The position numbers were made by a program, and so were the translations under genes. DNA of 64,000 nt, taken from contig NZ_LACC01000024.1 of the NCBI RefSeq assembly GCF_000967965.1, forward strand, positions 1-64,000, written 5' to 3'. This DNA is from Pseudomonas fluorescens. GTDB lineage: Bacteria; Pseudomonadota; Gammaproteobacteria; Pseudomonadales; Pseudomonadaceae. Below are positions 44,336 to 52,384 of this stretch, in pieces. How positions within the stretch are numbered: position 1 is the first letter of the stretch; every line of letters begins with the position of its first letter. The notes under the pieces are model-generated. The model was not told the DNA's origin and did not search any database. It saw only the letters and a program-made list of their open reading frames with translations.

Positions 44336-44818
44336 ATGAGTTCGTTGACCGTTAACGCTTGCACTGCGCTAGTCGCACTGGGGCTTGCAGGCGTGGCCCA
44401 CGCCGCCAAACTCGAAGACACCGCACCCTATCCGAAGGCCGAAAGCGGGTTCACCCGCCAGGTGATCCACCTCGCGCCACAGACCCGGGAAAACGACTTC
44501 CAGGTCGAGATCCTGGCTGGCAAGACGATGACCGTCGACTGCAACAATCCGCGTCTGGGCGGCATTCTCGAGGAGAAGAACCTCGAGGGGTGGGGCTATC
44601 CGTTCTATCGCCTGGAAAAAGTCATTGGCCCGATGAGCACGCTGATGGCCTGCCCGGCCGGCACGAGCAAGCAGGGTTTTGTACCGGTGGTCGGTGACGG
44701 CTTCCTGGTGCGTTACAACAGCAAGCTGCCGCTTGTGCTGTACGTGCCCAAGGACATCGAAGTGCGCTATCGGATCTGGTCGGCGTCGACCAAGGTCGAG
44801 AAAGCCGTTCAGGAGTAA
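44336..44818 (+). CDS. eco: Ecotin, periplasmic serine-protease inhibitor
   Basis: 160 residues with a signal peptide to about AHA23. The mature start AKLEDTAPYPKAESGF matches E. coli ecotin (AEKLENTAPYPKAEKG). NPRLGG, LEGWGYPFY and LRYNSKLP-like VRYNSKLPLVLY are conserved. Cys69 and Cys106 match the disulfide around the reactive loop. The scissile P1 residue is Leu103 (MSTLMACP) instead of the usual Met (STMMACP). Forms dimers that inhibit trypsin-fold proteases. ATG 44336 has AAGGAGG upstream; an open frame from 44165 is not used. Confidence 0.93.
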   Translation: MSSLTVNACTALVALGLAGVAHAAKLEDTAPYPKAESGFTRQVIHLAPQTRENDFQVEILAGKTMTVDCNNPRLGGILEEKNLEGWGYPFYRLEKVIGPMSTLMACPAGTSKQGFVPVVGDGFLVRYNSKLPLVLYVPKDIEVRYRIWSASTKVEKAVQE

Positions 44819-44869
44819 CCAGGCTAGCCGGCGGACCCTCGCGGCCTCCGCTGTCTACCTGCCCAGGCA

Positions 44870-45883
44870 TCATGTCGAGGCGCCACTCAATGCGGCGCGC
44901 TCGGCCACATGCCCCAGGCTGTCGAAGTTGATATTGGCACCCGAGTCGATCGCCACCAGTGTCTGCCCCAAGGCACCGGTCTGCGCGACGTATTTCTTGA
45001 TCCCGGCCACGGCCAGCGCCCCGGAAGGTTCGGTGATCGAGCGGGTATCGTCGTAGATATTCTTGATCGCCGCGCAAAGCTCGTCGTTGCTGACCGTCAT
45101 GACCTCATCGACGCAAAACCGGCAGACCTCAAAACCGTAAGCGCCGATCTGTGCCACCGCCACCCCATCGGCAAAGGTGCCAACGCTCGGCAACACGACC
45201 CGTTCGCTGGCATGCATCGCCGCTTGCAGACACGCGGAATGTTCCGACTCGACGCCAATGATGCGAACTTCCGGCCGCAAGTATTTGACGTAAGCGGCGA
45301 TACCCGCGATCAGTCCGCCACCGCCCACCGGCACGAAGATCGCGTCCAGCGGACCCTGATGCTGGCGCAGGATTTCCATGGCCACCGTGCCTTGCCCCGC
45401 GATCACCTCCGGGTCGTCGAAGGGCGAAACGAAGGTGCGACCGGTTTCCCGGGCCAGATCCAGCGCATAGGCCAGTGCAAACGGAAAGCTTTCGCCGTGC
45501 AACACCGCATCGGCGCCGCGACTGCGCACCCCGACGACCTTCAATTGCGGCGTCGTGCAGGGCATGACGATGGTGGCGTTGATCCCCAGTTCCCGCGCGG
45601 CCAGCGCCACGCCCTGCGCATGATTGCCCGCAGAAGCCGTGACCACGCCGCGAGCCTTTTGCGCTTCGCTCAATTGCACCAGCTTGTTGTAGGCGCCGCG
45701 GATCTTGAAGGAAAAGGTCGGTTGCAGGTCTTCGCGCTTGAGCAGGACCTGGTTGCCCAAGGCTTCGGACAAGGCCGGCGCCGGTTGCAACGGCGTGCGC
45801 ACGGCCAGTTCATAGACTGGCGCTGCAAGGATTTTTTTGACGTAGCGTTCCAGCAGGGCTTGTTGATCGGCGGTAAAACTCAT
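44870..45883 (-). CDS. Threonine dehydratase, catalytic domain only
   Basis: 337-residue PLP-dependent threonine/serine ammonia-lyase that forms 2-oxobutanoate. Lys60 (FSFKIRGAYNKL) is the PLP Schiff-base residue, GGGGL the phosphate cup. The chain ends just after ANINFDSLGHVAERA, the point at which long IlvA proteins continue into ACT-like regulatory domains of ~170 residues. The missing domain would normally sense isoleucine. The gene is preceded by an isoleucine-type attenuator (45926-46068), so control seems to be at RNA level. Good AGGAG before ATG 45883. TdcB-like catabolic enzyme is the alternative, but Ile codons in the leader speak for biosynthesis. Confidence 0.85.
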   Translation of the reverse strand: MSFTADQQALLERYVKKILAAPVYELAVRTPLQPAPALSEALGNQVLLKREDLQPTFSFKIRGAYNKLVQLSEAQKARGVVTASAGNHAQGVALAARELGINATIVMPCTTPQLKVVGVRSRGADAVLHGESFPFALAYALDLARETGRTFVSPFDDPEVIAGQGTVAMEILRQHQGPLDAIFVPVGGGGLIAGIAAYVKYLRPEVRIIGVESEHSACLQAAMHASERVVLPSVGTFADGVAVAQIGAYGFEVCRFCVDEVMTVSNDELCAAIKNIYDDTRSITEPSGALAVAGIKKYVAQTGALGQTLVAIDSGANINFDSLGHVAERAALSGAST

Positions 45884-45925
45884 GGTCGTCTCCTGACATT
45901 GTTCGGGGCCCGGGAGACAGAAAGT

Positions 45926-45949
45926 AAAAACCCGCCTCTAGGGCGGGTT
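45926..45949 (-). terminator. Attenuator terminator (3:4 hairpin) before the threonine dehydratase
   Basis: On the minus strand AACCCGCC (45949-45942) pairs with GGCGGGTT (45936-45929) around a five-base loop and is followed by T5 (45930-45926). It lies between the leader peptide and the gene, 43 bases before the ATG, so it stops transcription before the coding region. Confidence 0.85.
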
Positions 45950-45967
45950 GGGTGCTGCAGTCGTGAG

Positions 45968-46033
45968 CTAGCCCGCCAAATGAGGAATGGCGGTAATAAT
46001 GCTTGGCTGGCAGCGCAATACGGTGGAAGTCAT
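45968..46033 (-). CDS. Attenuator leader peptide with Ile/Thr codons
   Basis: A 21-residue peptide from ATG 46033 to TAG 45968. It begins MTSTVLRCQPS and then has IITAI: Ile codons at positions 12, 13 and 16 and Thr at 2, 4 and 14. The Ile pair sits immediately upstream of attenuator region 1. There is no Shine-Dalgarno because the promoter -10 ends only six bases before the ATG, implying a leaderless start. Too short for usual gene finders. Confidence 0.75.
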   Translation of the reverse strand: MTSTVLRCQPSIITAIPHLAG

Positions 46034-46039
46034 GGCTCG

Positions 46040-46068
46040 AAATTAGCCGGACGTTGATGGCAAGTCAA
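46040..46068 (-). promoter_or_regulatory. Sigma-70 promoter of the attenuated transcript
   Basis: Minus strand -35 TTGACT (46068-46063), 17-base spacer, -10 TAATTT (46045-46040). The expected +1 is at or within one or two bases of the leader-peptide ATG at 46033. Confidence 0.65.
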
Positions 46069-46087
46069 TGGCAAGTTTTTAGATGCC

Positions 46088-47251
46088 TTAGTTAGCCGGC
46101 AACTTCAAACCCACCTTGTACAACCCGCCGTTCTCCTCATCGGTCAATACATACAAGTAGCCGTCCGGCCCCTGCCGCACATCGCGGATGCGTTTTTTCA
46201 AATCCCCGAGCAAGCGTTCCTCGTGGATCACCTTGTCGCCATCGAACTCCAGGCGGATCAGTTCCTGGCTGACCAGCGCGCCGATAAACACGTTGCGCTG
46301 CCAGGCCTTGAAACGATCGCCATCGTAGAACGCCATGCCGCTCAGGCCCGGGGACTTTTCCCAGACATGATTCGGGGCAACGGTGCCTTCGACGGTCTCA
46401 CCCTTGGCTTCGGGAATCGGTTCACCGTTGTAGTTGATGCCATGGGTGGCCAGCGGCCAGCCGTAATTCTTGCCGCGCTCGATGATGTTGACTTCATCGC
46501 CGCCCAGAGGGCCGTGTTCGTTTTCCCACAGCGTGCCGTTCCACGGGTTGAGCGCCGCACCTTGCGGGTTACGCTGCCCGTAGGACCAGATCTCCGGGCG
46601 CACGTTGGCCTGGCCGACAAAGGGGTTGTCCTTGGGCACCGTGCCGTCCGGGTAGATGCGCACCACTTTGCCTTGCAGCTTGTCGAGGTCCTGGGCGGTC
46701 GGGCGGTCGTTGTTTTCCCCCAGGGTCACGAACAGATAGCCGGCGCGGTCGAACACCAGCCGCGAGCCAAAATGGTTGCCAACCGAGAGTTTGGGTTCCT
46801 GACGCAGGATCACCTGGAAATCCTTGAGCGCCGTCATATCGTCGGAGAGCCGCCCGCGGCCCACCGCTGTGCCAGCCTTGTCGCCCTGACCGCCACCTTC
46901 GGCATAGGACAGATAGACCATCCGGTCCTGCTTGAAATCCGGCGACAACGCCACGTCGAGCAATCCACCCTGCCCCTTGGCCCAGACCGTGGGTACACCA
47001 TTGAGCGGTGCCGACAACTTGCCTTCGGCGGTCACCAGTCGCAGATTGCCGGGCCGTTCGGTTACCAGCATGCCTTTACTATCCGGCAAGAACGCCAGGG
47101 CCCAGGGGTGCTCCAGCCCCGTCACGATGGGGGTGACCTCAAGGGTGCCGTCTTCGCTTTTCATCGTCTGGGTGGGCGCGGCAAGCACAGGGACACTAGC
47201 GCTGATCAATACGCTGGCACAGAGGATTGCCAATAAGTTCTTACGCAACAT
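46088..47251 (-). CDS. PQQ-dependent aldose sugar dehydrogenase (YliI-like)
   Basis: 387 residues with a signal peptide ending PVLAA (~25). The beta-propeller soluble glucose-dehydrogenase fold shows LEHPWALAFLPD, GQGGLLDVALSPDF, YLSYAE, GNHFGSRLVFD, YGQRNPQGAALNPWNG and NENHGPLGGDE-like WENEHGPLGGDEVN. These are hallmark stretches of aldose sugar dehydrogenases that bind PQQ and calcium in the periplasm. Oxidises aldoses at C1. Monocistronic; promoter not identified. Confidence 0.88.
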   Translation of the reverse strand: MLRKNLLAILCASVLISASVPVLAAPTQTMKSEDGTLEVTPIVTGLEHPWALAFLPDSKGMLVTERPGNLRLVTAEGKLSAPLNGVPTVWAKGQGGLLDVALSPDFKQDRMVYLSYAEGGGQGDKAGTAVGRGRLSDDMTALKDFQVILRQEPKLSVGNHFGSRLVFDRAGYLFVTLGENNDRPTAQDLDKLQGKVVRIYPDGTVPKDNPFVGQANVRPEIWSYGQRNPQGAALNPWNGTLWENEHGPLGGDEVNIIERGKNYGWPLATHGINYNGEPIPEAKGETVEGTVAPNHVWEKSPGLSGMAFYDGDRFKAWQRNVFIGALVSQELIRLEFDGDKVIHEERLLGDLKKRIRDVRQGPDGYLYVLTDEENGGLYKVGLKLPAN

Positions 47252-47318
47252 GCAGGATTCCTTTTCTGATGGAAATGGGGCCTGGTGAAAAATAGCGGTC
47301 AGACGTCATACCTGCCAC

Positions 47319-47678
47319 TCAACGGTTGCTGGTACCGGTGTCTCGTGGGGGAGGATTGGGAATGAATTTCGGTGGGCTGGCGGGAGCTGTCCGGTCGGGA
47401 TAGCGATTACCGATACCACCGTTGTCCAGCGTCGGCGATCGCTGGACCGGCACGGTATTCGGCCCGCGTATGGCCGGGGCGCTGGGTTGAGTGCCTTGCA
47501 TGCTGTTGGGATTGGCCCGCTGAATCGGACTGTTGTAAGGGTTGTTGCGGGTGCTGCCCGGCAGGTTCTGGGCCAACTGCAACGAAGCAAGGGCATCGGC
47601 CTGGGCCTGGGCCTGGGCCAGTGGGCCCAATACGGTACTCAAGGCCAGCGCAATGGCGCCAAACACATATCGGTTCAT
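47319..47678 (-). CDS. Hypothetical exported Pro/Asn-rich protein
   Basis: 119 residues: signal peptide to about AQAQA (25), then a low-complexity tail rich in Pro, Asn, Gln, Arg and Thr, without predicted helix or known domain. Likely disordered periplasmic or surface protein. No family recognised. ATG 47678 is preceded by GGCACC; Shine-Dalgarno weak (AGAGAGG farther up). Confidence 0.6.
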   Translation of the reverse strand: MNRYVFGAIALALSTVLGPLAQAQAQADALASLQLAQNLPGSTRNNPYNSPIQRANPNSMQGTQPSAPAIRGPNTVPVQRSPTLDNGGIGNRYPDRTAPASPPKFIPNPPPRDTGTSNR

Positions 47679-47790
47679 GGGGTGCCTCTCTGCGTCCGCG
47701 TGGATAAGGACTTCGATACCACGCTACGCCCGAGGTTCGGATTTGTTAACAAAAACCTCCCCGGCACGATGCAACACGACGTTGATCCGG

Positions 47791-47820
47791 CCTCTTCGCG
47801 AGCAGGCTCGCTCCCACAAT
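47791..47820. repeat. Single REP element
   Basis: CCTCTTCGCGAGCAGGCTCG followed by CTCCCACAAT is one REP copy in the gap between two minus-strand genes. Confidence 0.75.
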
Positions 47821-47907
47821 GGACGGTGGGCATTCATGACATTTGTGGTTAGCTCATAACCTGTGTGAGTGTGGCTAGCGATGAGGCCGGCCGCCCGAAC
47901 ACCCGGC

Positions 47908-48807
47908 TCAGATCAGAATGAACACCACCAGCAACCCGGCAAAGATCGACCACTTTTGGAAGTAGTAAAGCTTGCGGTTGCGCTTTTTCAGTTCCTTGCC
48001 GTGCAGGCGCACCTTGTAGACCTTGCTGAACAGCCGGTTGAGCCCGCCGGTCCGGTCTCCGTCCTCGTTCGGTGCACCTGCCGCCGACATGACATTGCGG
48101 CTGAACCAGCGATTGAATGCCGCTGCCCAGCGATACTTCATCGGCCGCTCGATGTCGCAGAACAAAATGATGCGATTGTGCGGCGTGGTGTTCTCTGCGT
48201 AATGAATGTAGGTCTCATCGAACATCACGGCTTCGCCATCGCGCCAATGGTAGTTCTGGCCATCGACATTGATGTAGCAACCGTCGGCGTTGGGTGTGTC
48301 CAGCCCGAGGTGATAACGGTACGAACCGGCATACGGGTCGCGATGGCGCACCAGCCTGGAGCCCGGTGGCAACTCGGCGAACATCGCCGCCTTGATCGAG
48401 CCGATGCCCTGCACCAGTTCGGTGGTGCGCGGGCAGAGTTTCATGGCCGACGGATGGCTATCGCCATACCACTTGAGATAGAAGCGCTTCCAGCCGGTCT
48501 TGAAAAACGAGTTGAAACCGACGTCATCGTATTGGTTCGAACGCTTGATCTCTCCTGCGTGAAGCAAGTTCTGGCCTTCGGCACGAATTTGTTCCCAATG
48601 CGCCTGCAGCGGGCTCAGGTCGGGAAAGTCAGCTGGATCGAGATACGGTTTGTTGGGGATTTTCGAAAACAGATACACAAAGCAGTTGATCGGCGCCAGA
48701 AACGTCGAGTGATCACTCAACTGGCGACCCAGCTTGTGGCGCACTCGGCCACGCAGGTGGACATACGCAATAGAGACAACGTAGATAACGGCAATGATCA
48801 GCTTCAC
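47908..48807 (-). CDS. lpxO: Lipid A 2-hydroxylase LpxO (Fe(II)/2-oxoglutarate dioxygenase)
   Basis: About 299 residues. An N-terminal membrane helix (KLIIAVIYVVSIAYVHLRGR) anchors the protein; a C-terminal helix (WSIFAGLLVVFILI) ends it. The aspartyl/asparaginyl beta-hydroxylase domain has iron ligands in VRHRDPYAG (HxD) and IHYAENTTPHNR (distal His), and FDETYIHYAEN is typical. Hydroxylates the 2-position of secondary acyl chains in lipid A, modifying resistance to cationic peptides. GTG 48807 (MKLII) is preferred; GTG 48819 would add four residues. Neither has a clear Shine-Dalgarno. Confidence 0.87.
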   Translation of the reverse strand: MKLIIAVIYVVSIAYVHLRGRVRHKLGRQLSDHSTFLAPINCFVYLFSKIPNKPYLDPADFPDLSPLQAHWEQIRAEGQNLLHAGEIKRSNQYDDVGFNSFFKTGWKRFYLKWYGDSHPSAMKLCPRTTELVQGIGSIKAAMFAELPPGSRLVRHRDPYAGSYRYHLGLDTPNADGCYINVDGQNYHWRDGEAVMFDETYIHYAENTTPHNRIILFCDIERPMKYRWAAAFNRWFSRNVMSAAGAPNEDGDRTGGLNRLFSKVYKVRLHGKELKKRNRKLYYFQKWSIFAGLLVVFILI

Positions 48808-49295
48808 GGAAATCGTCACAGGTCGGAAGTAAACAAACTGCGCCCTTTACCGGCATGCCGGTCCCCGGGTCTTGTGGAGCGGCTGAATACGAAACAGCGG
48901 CCCCTTGGTGCCATCGAGCCACGCCGATGGTCGGCGTTCAACTGACAGATGGCATTTTAGCCACAGTCTGTAACCAATAGTTAACCTGCAACTGTGAAAA
49001 TGTGTCCGCAAAAACCGCCAAAGCGTTGCAGAGGCCTCATCGCCCTATCGTTTAAAGAGCCAGACCAGTACAATCGCCGCCAAACTTTACGCGCCCCCAG
49101 GTTGAGAGCGGGAAAATCCCCTTTCAGCGCACGTTGACTCGGGCCAGGCGCGCCACATGCTGCTGTCCACTTAATGCCAGATGGATCTTCCACTGCCGAT
49201 CGGGATGAATGTCCCGGGGTCCGAACAGTGGAAACGGGTACTGAACCGGTACTGCCGCAACCCTAGCTACTCTGAATGCTTCGCAGGAAAAACCT
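48808..49295. other. Divergent intergenic region lpxO/ybiT
   Basis: Nearly 490 bases without a convincing gene; the minus-strand frames at 48981-49378 overlap the ybiT start and have no family character. A perfect 14-bp palindrome ACCGGCATGCCGGT stands at 48849-48862. A-T-rich patches around 48966-48996 and 49050-49090 may contain promoters, which I cannot assign. Confidence 0.5.
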
Positions 49296-50882
49296 TTGAT
49301 TTCTACAGCTAACATCACGATGCAGTTCGGCGCCAAGCCGCTCTTCGAAAACGTCTCGGTCAAATTCAACGGTGGCAACCGTTACGGTCTGATCGGCGCC
49401 AACGGTTGCGGCAAGTCGACCTTCATGAAGATTCTCGGCGACGACCTCGAGCCGTCCGGCGGCCAGGTCATGCTGGAGCCGAACGTGCGCCTGGGTAAAT
49501 TGCGCCAGGACCAGTTCGCCTACGAAGAATTCACCGTGATCGATACCGTGATCATGGGTCACGAAGAACTGTGGAAGGTCAAGGCCGAGCGCGACCGCAT
49601 CTACTCGCTGCCGGAAATGAGCGAAGAAGACGGCATGGCCGTGGCCGAGCTGGAAACCGAATTCGCCGAAATGGACGGCTACACCGCCGAATCCCGTGCC
49701 GGTGAACTGCTGCTGGGCCTGGGTATTCCCCTGGAACAGCATTTCGGCCCGATGTCCGAAGTCGCGCCAGGCTGGAAACTGCGGGTATTGCTGGCCCAGG
49801 CATTGTTCTCCGATCCTGAAGTGCTGTTGCTCGACGAACCGACCAACCACCTGGACATCAACACCATTCGCTGGCTGGAAACCATTCTCAAGGCGCGTAA
49901 CAGCACCATGATTATCATTTCCCACGACCGTCACTTCCTCAACAGCGTCTGCACCCACATGGCTGACCTGGACTACGGTGAGCTGCGCCTGTTCCCGGGC
50001 AACTATGACGAGTACATGACTGCGGCAACCCAGTCCCGCGAGCAGTTGCTGTCGGACAACGCCAAGAAGAAAGCCCAGATCTCCGAACTGCAGACGTTCG
50101 TCAGCCGCTTCTCGGCCAACGCCTCGAAAGCCAAGCAGGCCACTTCCCGCGCCAAGCAGATCGACAAGATCCAGCTGGCCGAAGTCAAGCCATCGAGCCG
50201 CGTGAGCCCGTTCATCCGTTTCGAACAGACCAAGAAGCTGCACCGCCAGGCCGTGACCATCGAGCAGATGTCCAAGGGCTTCGACGGCAAGACCCTGTTC
50301 AAGAACTTCAGCTTCACCGTTGAAGCCGGCGAGCGCCTGGCGATCATCGGCCCGAACGGTATCGGCAAGACCACCCTGCTGCGCACCCTGATGGGCGAGC
50401 TGACCCCGGACGCCGGTTCCGTGAAGTGGACCGAAAGCGCGGAGCTGGGCTACTACGCCCAGGACCACGCCCATGATTTCGAAGACGACGTCAGCCTGTT
50501 CGACTGGATGGGCCAGTGGACTCAGGGCGAGCAGATCATCCGTGGCACCCTGGGTCGCATGCTGTTCTCCAACGACGAGATCCTCAAGTCGGTCAAGGTC
50601 ATCTCCGGTGGTGAACAAGGCCGCATGCTGTTCGGCAGGCTGATCCTGCAAAAGCCGAACGTTCTGGTGATGGACGAACCGACCAACCACCTGGACATGG
50701 AATCCATCGAAGCGCTGAACCTGGCGCTGGAAAACTACCCGGGCACGCTGATCTTCGTCAGCCACGACCGTGAGTTCGTATCGTCCCTGGCCACCCGCAT
50801 CATCGAGTTGAGCCCTAACGGCGTGACCGACTTCAGCGGCACCTATGACGATTACCTGCGTAGCCAGGGTGTGGTGTTCTAA
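49296..50882 (+). CDS. ybiT: ABC-F family ribosome-associated ATPase YbiT
   Basis: 528 residues, two ABC domains joined by a P-site tRNA-interaction linker (about 245-305), no membrane segment. Closely follows E. coli YbiT (NITMQFGAKPLFENVSVKFN; MGHEELWKVKAERDRIY). Walker A: GANGCGKST and GPNGIGKTT. Walker B: LLLDEPTNHLD and LVMDEPTNHLD, with the switch Glu in both. The start is TTG 49296 with AGGAA eight bases upstream; no ATG fits the conserved N-terminus. ABC-F proteins rescue or gate translating ribosomes. An intrinsic terminator follows. Confidence 0.92.
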   Translation: MISTANITMQFGAKPLFENVSVKFNGGNRYGLIGANGCGKSTFMKILGDDLEPSGGQVMLEPNVRLGKLRQDQFAYEEFTVIDTVIMGHEELWKVKAERDRIYSLPEMSEEDGMAVAELETEFAEMDGYTAESRAGELLLGLGIPLEQHFGPMSEVAPGWKLRVLLAQALFSDPEVLLLDEPTNHLDINTIRWLETILKARNSTMIIISHDRHFLNSVCTHMADLDYGELRLFPGNYDEYMTAATQSREQLLSDNAKKKAQISELQTFVSRFSANASKAKQATSRAKQIDKIQLAEVKPSSRVSPFIRFEQTKKLHRQAVTIEQMSKGFDGKTLFKNFSFTVEAGERLAIIGPNGIGKTTLLRTLMGELTPDAGSVKWTESAELGYYAQDHAHDFEDDVSLFDWMGQWTQGEQIIRGTLGRMLFSNDEILKSVKVISGGEQGRMLFGRLILQKPNVLVMDEPTNHLDMESIEALNLALENYPGTLIFVSHDREFVSSLATRIIELSPNGVTDFSGTYDDYLRSQGVVF

Positions 50883-50921
50883 AGGCAGCCATCAGTTTTA
50901 AGCTGCAAGCTACAAGTTAAG

Positions 50922-50948
50922 AGCCCTGTCCATGTGACGGGGCTTTTT
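50922..50948 (+). terminator. Intrinsic terminator of ybiT
   Basis: AGCCCTGTC (50922-50930) and GACGGGGCT (50936-50944) pair with one G-U and are followed by T5. Confidence 0.85.
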
Positions 50949-50983
50949 GCATTCCGGGCCAAGGTTTTTTGTTGGTGCATGAA

Positions 50984-51053
50984 TCATCGCGAGCAAGCTC
51001 GCTCCCACAGGGGAATGCATTTCAAAATGTGGGAGCGGGCTTGCTCGCGAAGA
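50984..51053. repeat. REP inverted pair
   Basis: TCATCGCGAGCAAGCTCGCT (with CCCACAG) at 50984-51010 and TGTGGGAGCGGGCTTGCTCG (with CGAAGA) at 51028-51053 are inverted copies. Core GAGCAAGCTC differs by one base from the GAGCAGGCTC copies. Confidence 0.8.
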
Positions 51054-51164
51054 GGCCATGAGGAACAGTGATAATGTCACGGCAAAAGTAGTTAGCCTGC
51101 TTTCTTTTATCCCAACGCCGCGCCATGATGCAGTTCTCCCACCGCCGCCCGCGAACGAGCCCTC

Positions 51165-52352
51165 ATGTCTGTGCAGCAAGTGCCCCCGCAAAGCTCCATG
51201 GCGATCACCCTGCAGATCGTCTCCATCGTCTTCTATACCTTTGTTGCCTTCCTTTGCATCGGACTGCCGATTGCGGTATTGCCGGGTTATGTCCACGAGC
51301 AACTTGGGTTCAGCGCTATCGTGGCCGGGCTGACCATCGGCTCGCAATACCTCGCCACCCTGCTCAGCCGCCCCATGGCCGGGCGGATGTCCGACAGCGT
51401 TGGCACCAAGCGCGCCATCATCTATGGCTTGTCGGGGATTGTGCTCAGCGGTGTGCTGACCTTGCTGTCGACCCTGTTGCAAGGCCTTCCCTTGCTCAGC
51501 CTGCTGATCCTGATCGCCGGGCGCCTGCTGCTGGGGATCGCCCAAGGGTTGATCGGCGTCGGCACCATCAGTTGGTGCATGGGCCAGGTGGGCGCCGAGC
51601 ATACCGCGCGGTCGATTTCCTGGAACGGCATCGCGTCCTATGGGGCGATTGCCATTGGCGCGCCGCTGGGCGTGGTCATGGTGCAACAACTGGGTTTCGC
51701 CAGCCTGGGCATTGCCCTGTCGCTGCTGGCCCTGGCTGCACTGCTGCTGATTCGCAACAAGCCTTCGGTGCCGGTGGTGCGCGGTGAACGCTTGCCGTTC
51801 TGGGCCGTGTTCGGACGCATTGCGCCGTTTGGCGCGAGCCTGAGCCTGGCGTCCATTGGCTATGGCACCCTGACGACCTTTATCACCTTGTATTACGTCA
51901 ATCGCGGCTGGACTGGCGCGGCCTACTGCCTGACCGTGTTCGGCGTGTGTTTCATTCTGTCGCGGCTGCTGTTCATATCCGCCATCAGTCGTTTTGGCGG
52001 GTTCACATCAGCCATTGCCTGCATGTGCATCGAGACAGTTGGCCTGGTGCTGTTGTGGCTGGCACCGTCGACCGGGTACGCGCTCATTGGCGCCGGCCTG
52101 ACCGGATTCGGCCTGTCCCTGGTGTACCCGGCACTAGGTGTCGAGGCCATCAAACAGGTGCCCAACTCCAGCCGGGGCGCGGGACTGAGTGCTTATGCGG
52201 TGTTTTTCGACCTGGCGCTAGCCATCGCCGGCCCGTTGATGGGTGCAGTGGCGTTGAACCTGGGTTATGCGTGGATTTTCTTCAGTGCGGCGTTGTTGTC
52301 GGTGACGGGCCTGGGGCTGACGTTGCTGCTCAAGAGCCGTTCGATGACGTAA
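51165..52352 (+). CDS. MFS transporter (YhhS/YfcJ type)
   Basis: 395 residues, 12 hydrophobic segments. IVSIVFYTFVAFLCIGLPIAVLPGYVHEQLG and GRMSDSVGTKRAIIYG (loop 2-3 MFS motif) resemble the arabinose-efflux-like YhhS/YfcJ exporters. ATG 51165. Substrate unknown; such exporters act on sugars, glyphosate or other small molecules. Confidence 0.78.
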   Translation: MSVQQVPPQSSMAITLQIVSIVFYTFVAFLCIGLPIAVLPGYVHEQLGFSAIVAGLTIGSQYLATLLSRPMAGRMSDSVGTKRAIIYGLSGIVLSGVLTLLSTLLQGLPLLSLLILIAGRLLLGIAQGLIGVGTISWCMGQVGAEHTARSISWNGIASYGAIAIGAPLGVVMVQQLGFASLGIALSLLALAALLLIRNKPSVPVVRGERLPFWAVFGRIAPFGASLSLASIGYGTLTTFITLYYVNRGWTGAAYCLTVFGVCFILSRLLFISAISRFGGFTSAIACMCIETVGLVLLWLAPSTGYALIGAGLTGFGLSLVYPALGVEAIKQVPNSSRGAGLSAYAVFFDLALAIAGPLMGAVALNLGYAWIFFSAALLSVTGLGLTLLLKSRSMT

Positions 52353-52384
52353 GCCTTGGTACTGACCACAGGGTTTTGTGCAAA

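Larger units (their letters stand above)
45926..46033 (-). promoter_or_regulatory. Isoleucine-type transcription attenuator
   Basis: Minus-strand segments: region 1 CCGCCA (45993-45988), region 2 TGGCGGGC (45978-45971), region 3 AACCCGCCC (45949-45941), region 4 GGCGGGTT (45936-45929). 1:2, 2:3 and 3:4 pair with each other exclusively. Two ATT codons (46000-45995) directly precede region 1. A ribosome stalled there masks region 1 and lets 2:3 form, preventing the 3:4 terminator. The architecture is the classic one for amino-acid leaders. Confidence 0.78.

Noticed and set aside
45926..45949. Terminator of an upstream minus-strand gene
   Set aside because: The next upstream minus-strand gene ends at 46088 and a promoter plus a leader frame lie between, so the hairpin belongs to the leader of the threonine dehydratase gene.
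48981..49378. Two short minus-strand frames in the lpxO/ybiT gap
   Set aside because: They overlap the ybiT start, lack ribosome sites and show no family similarity.
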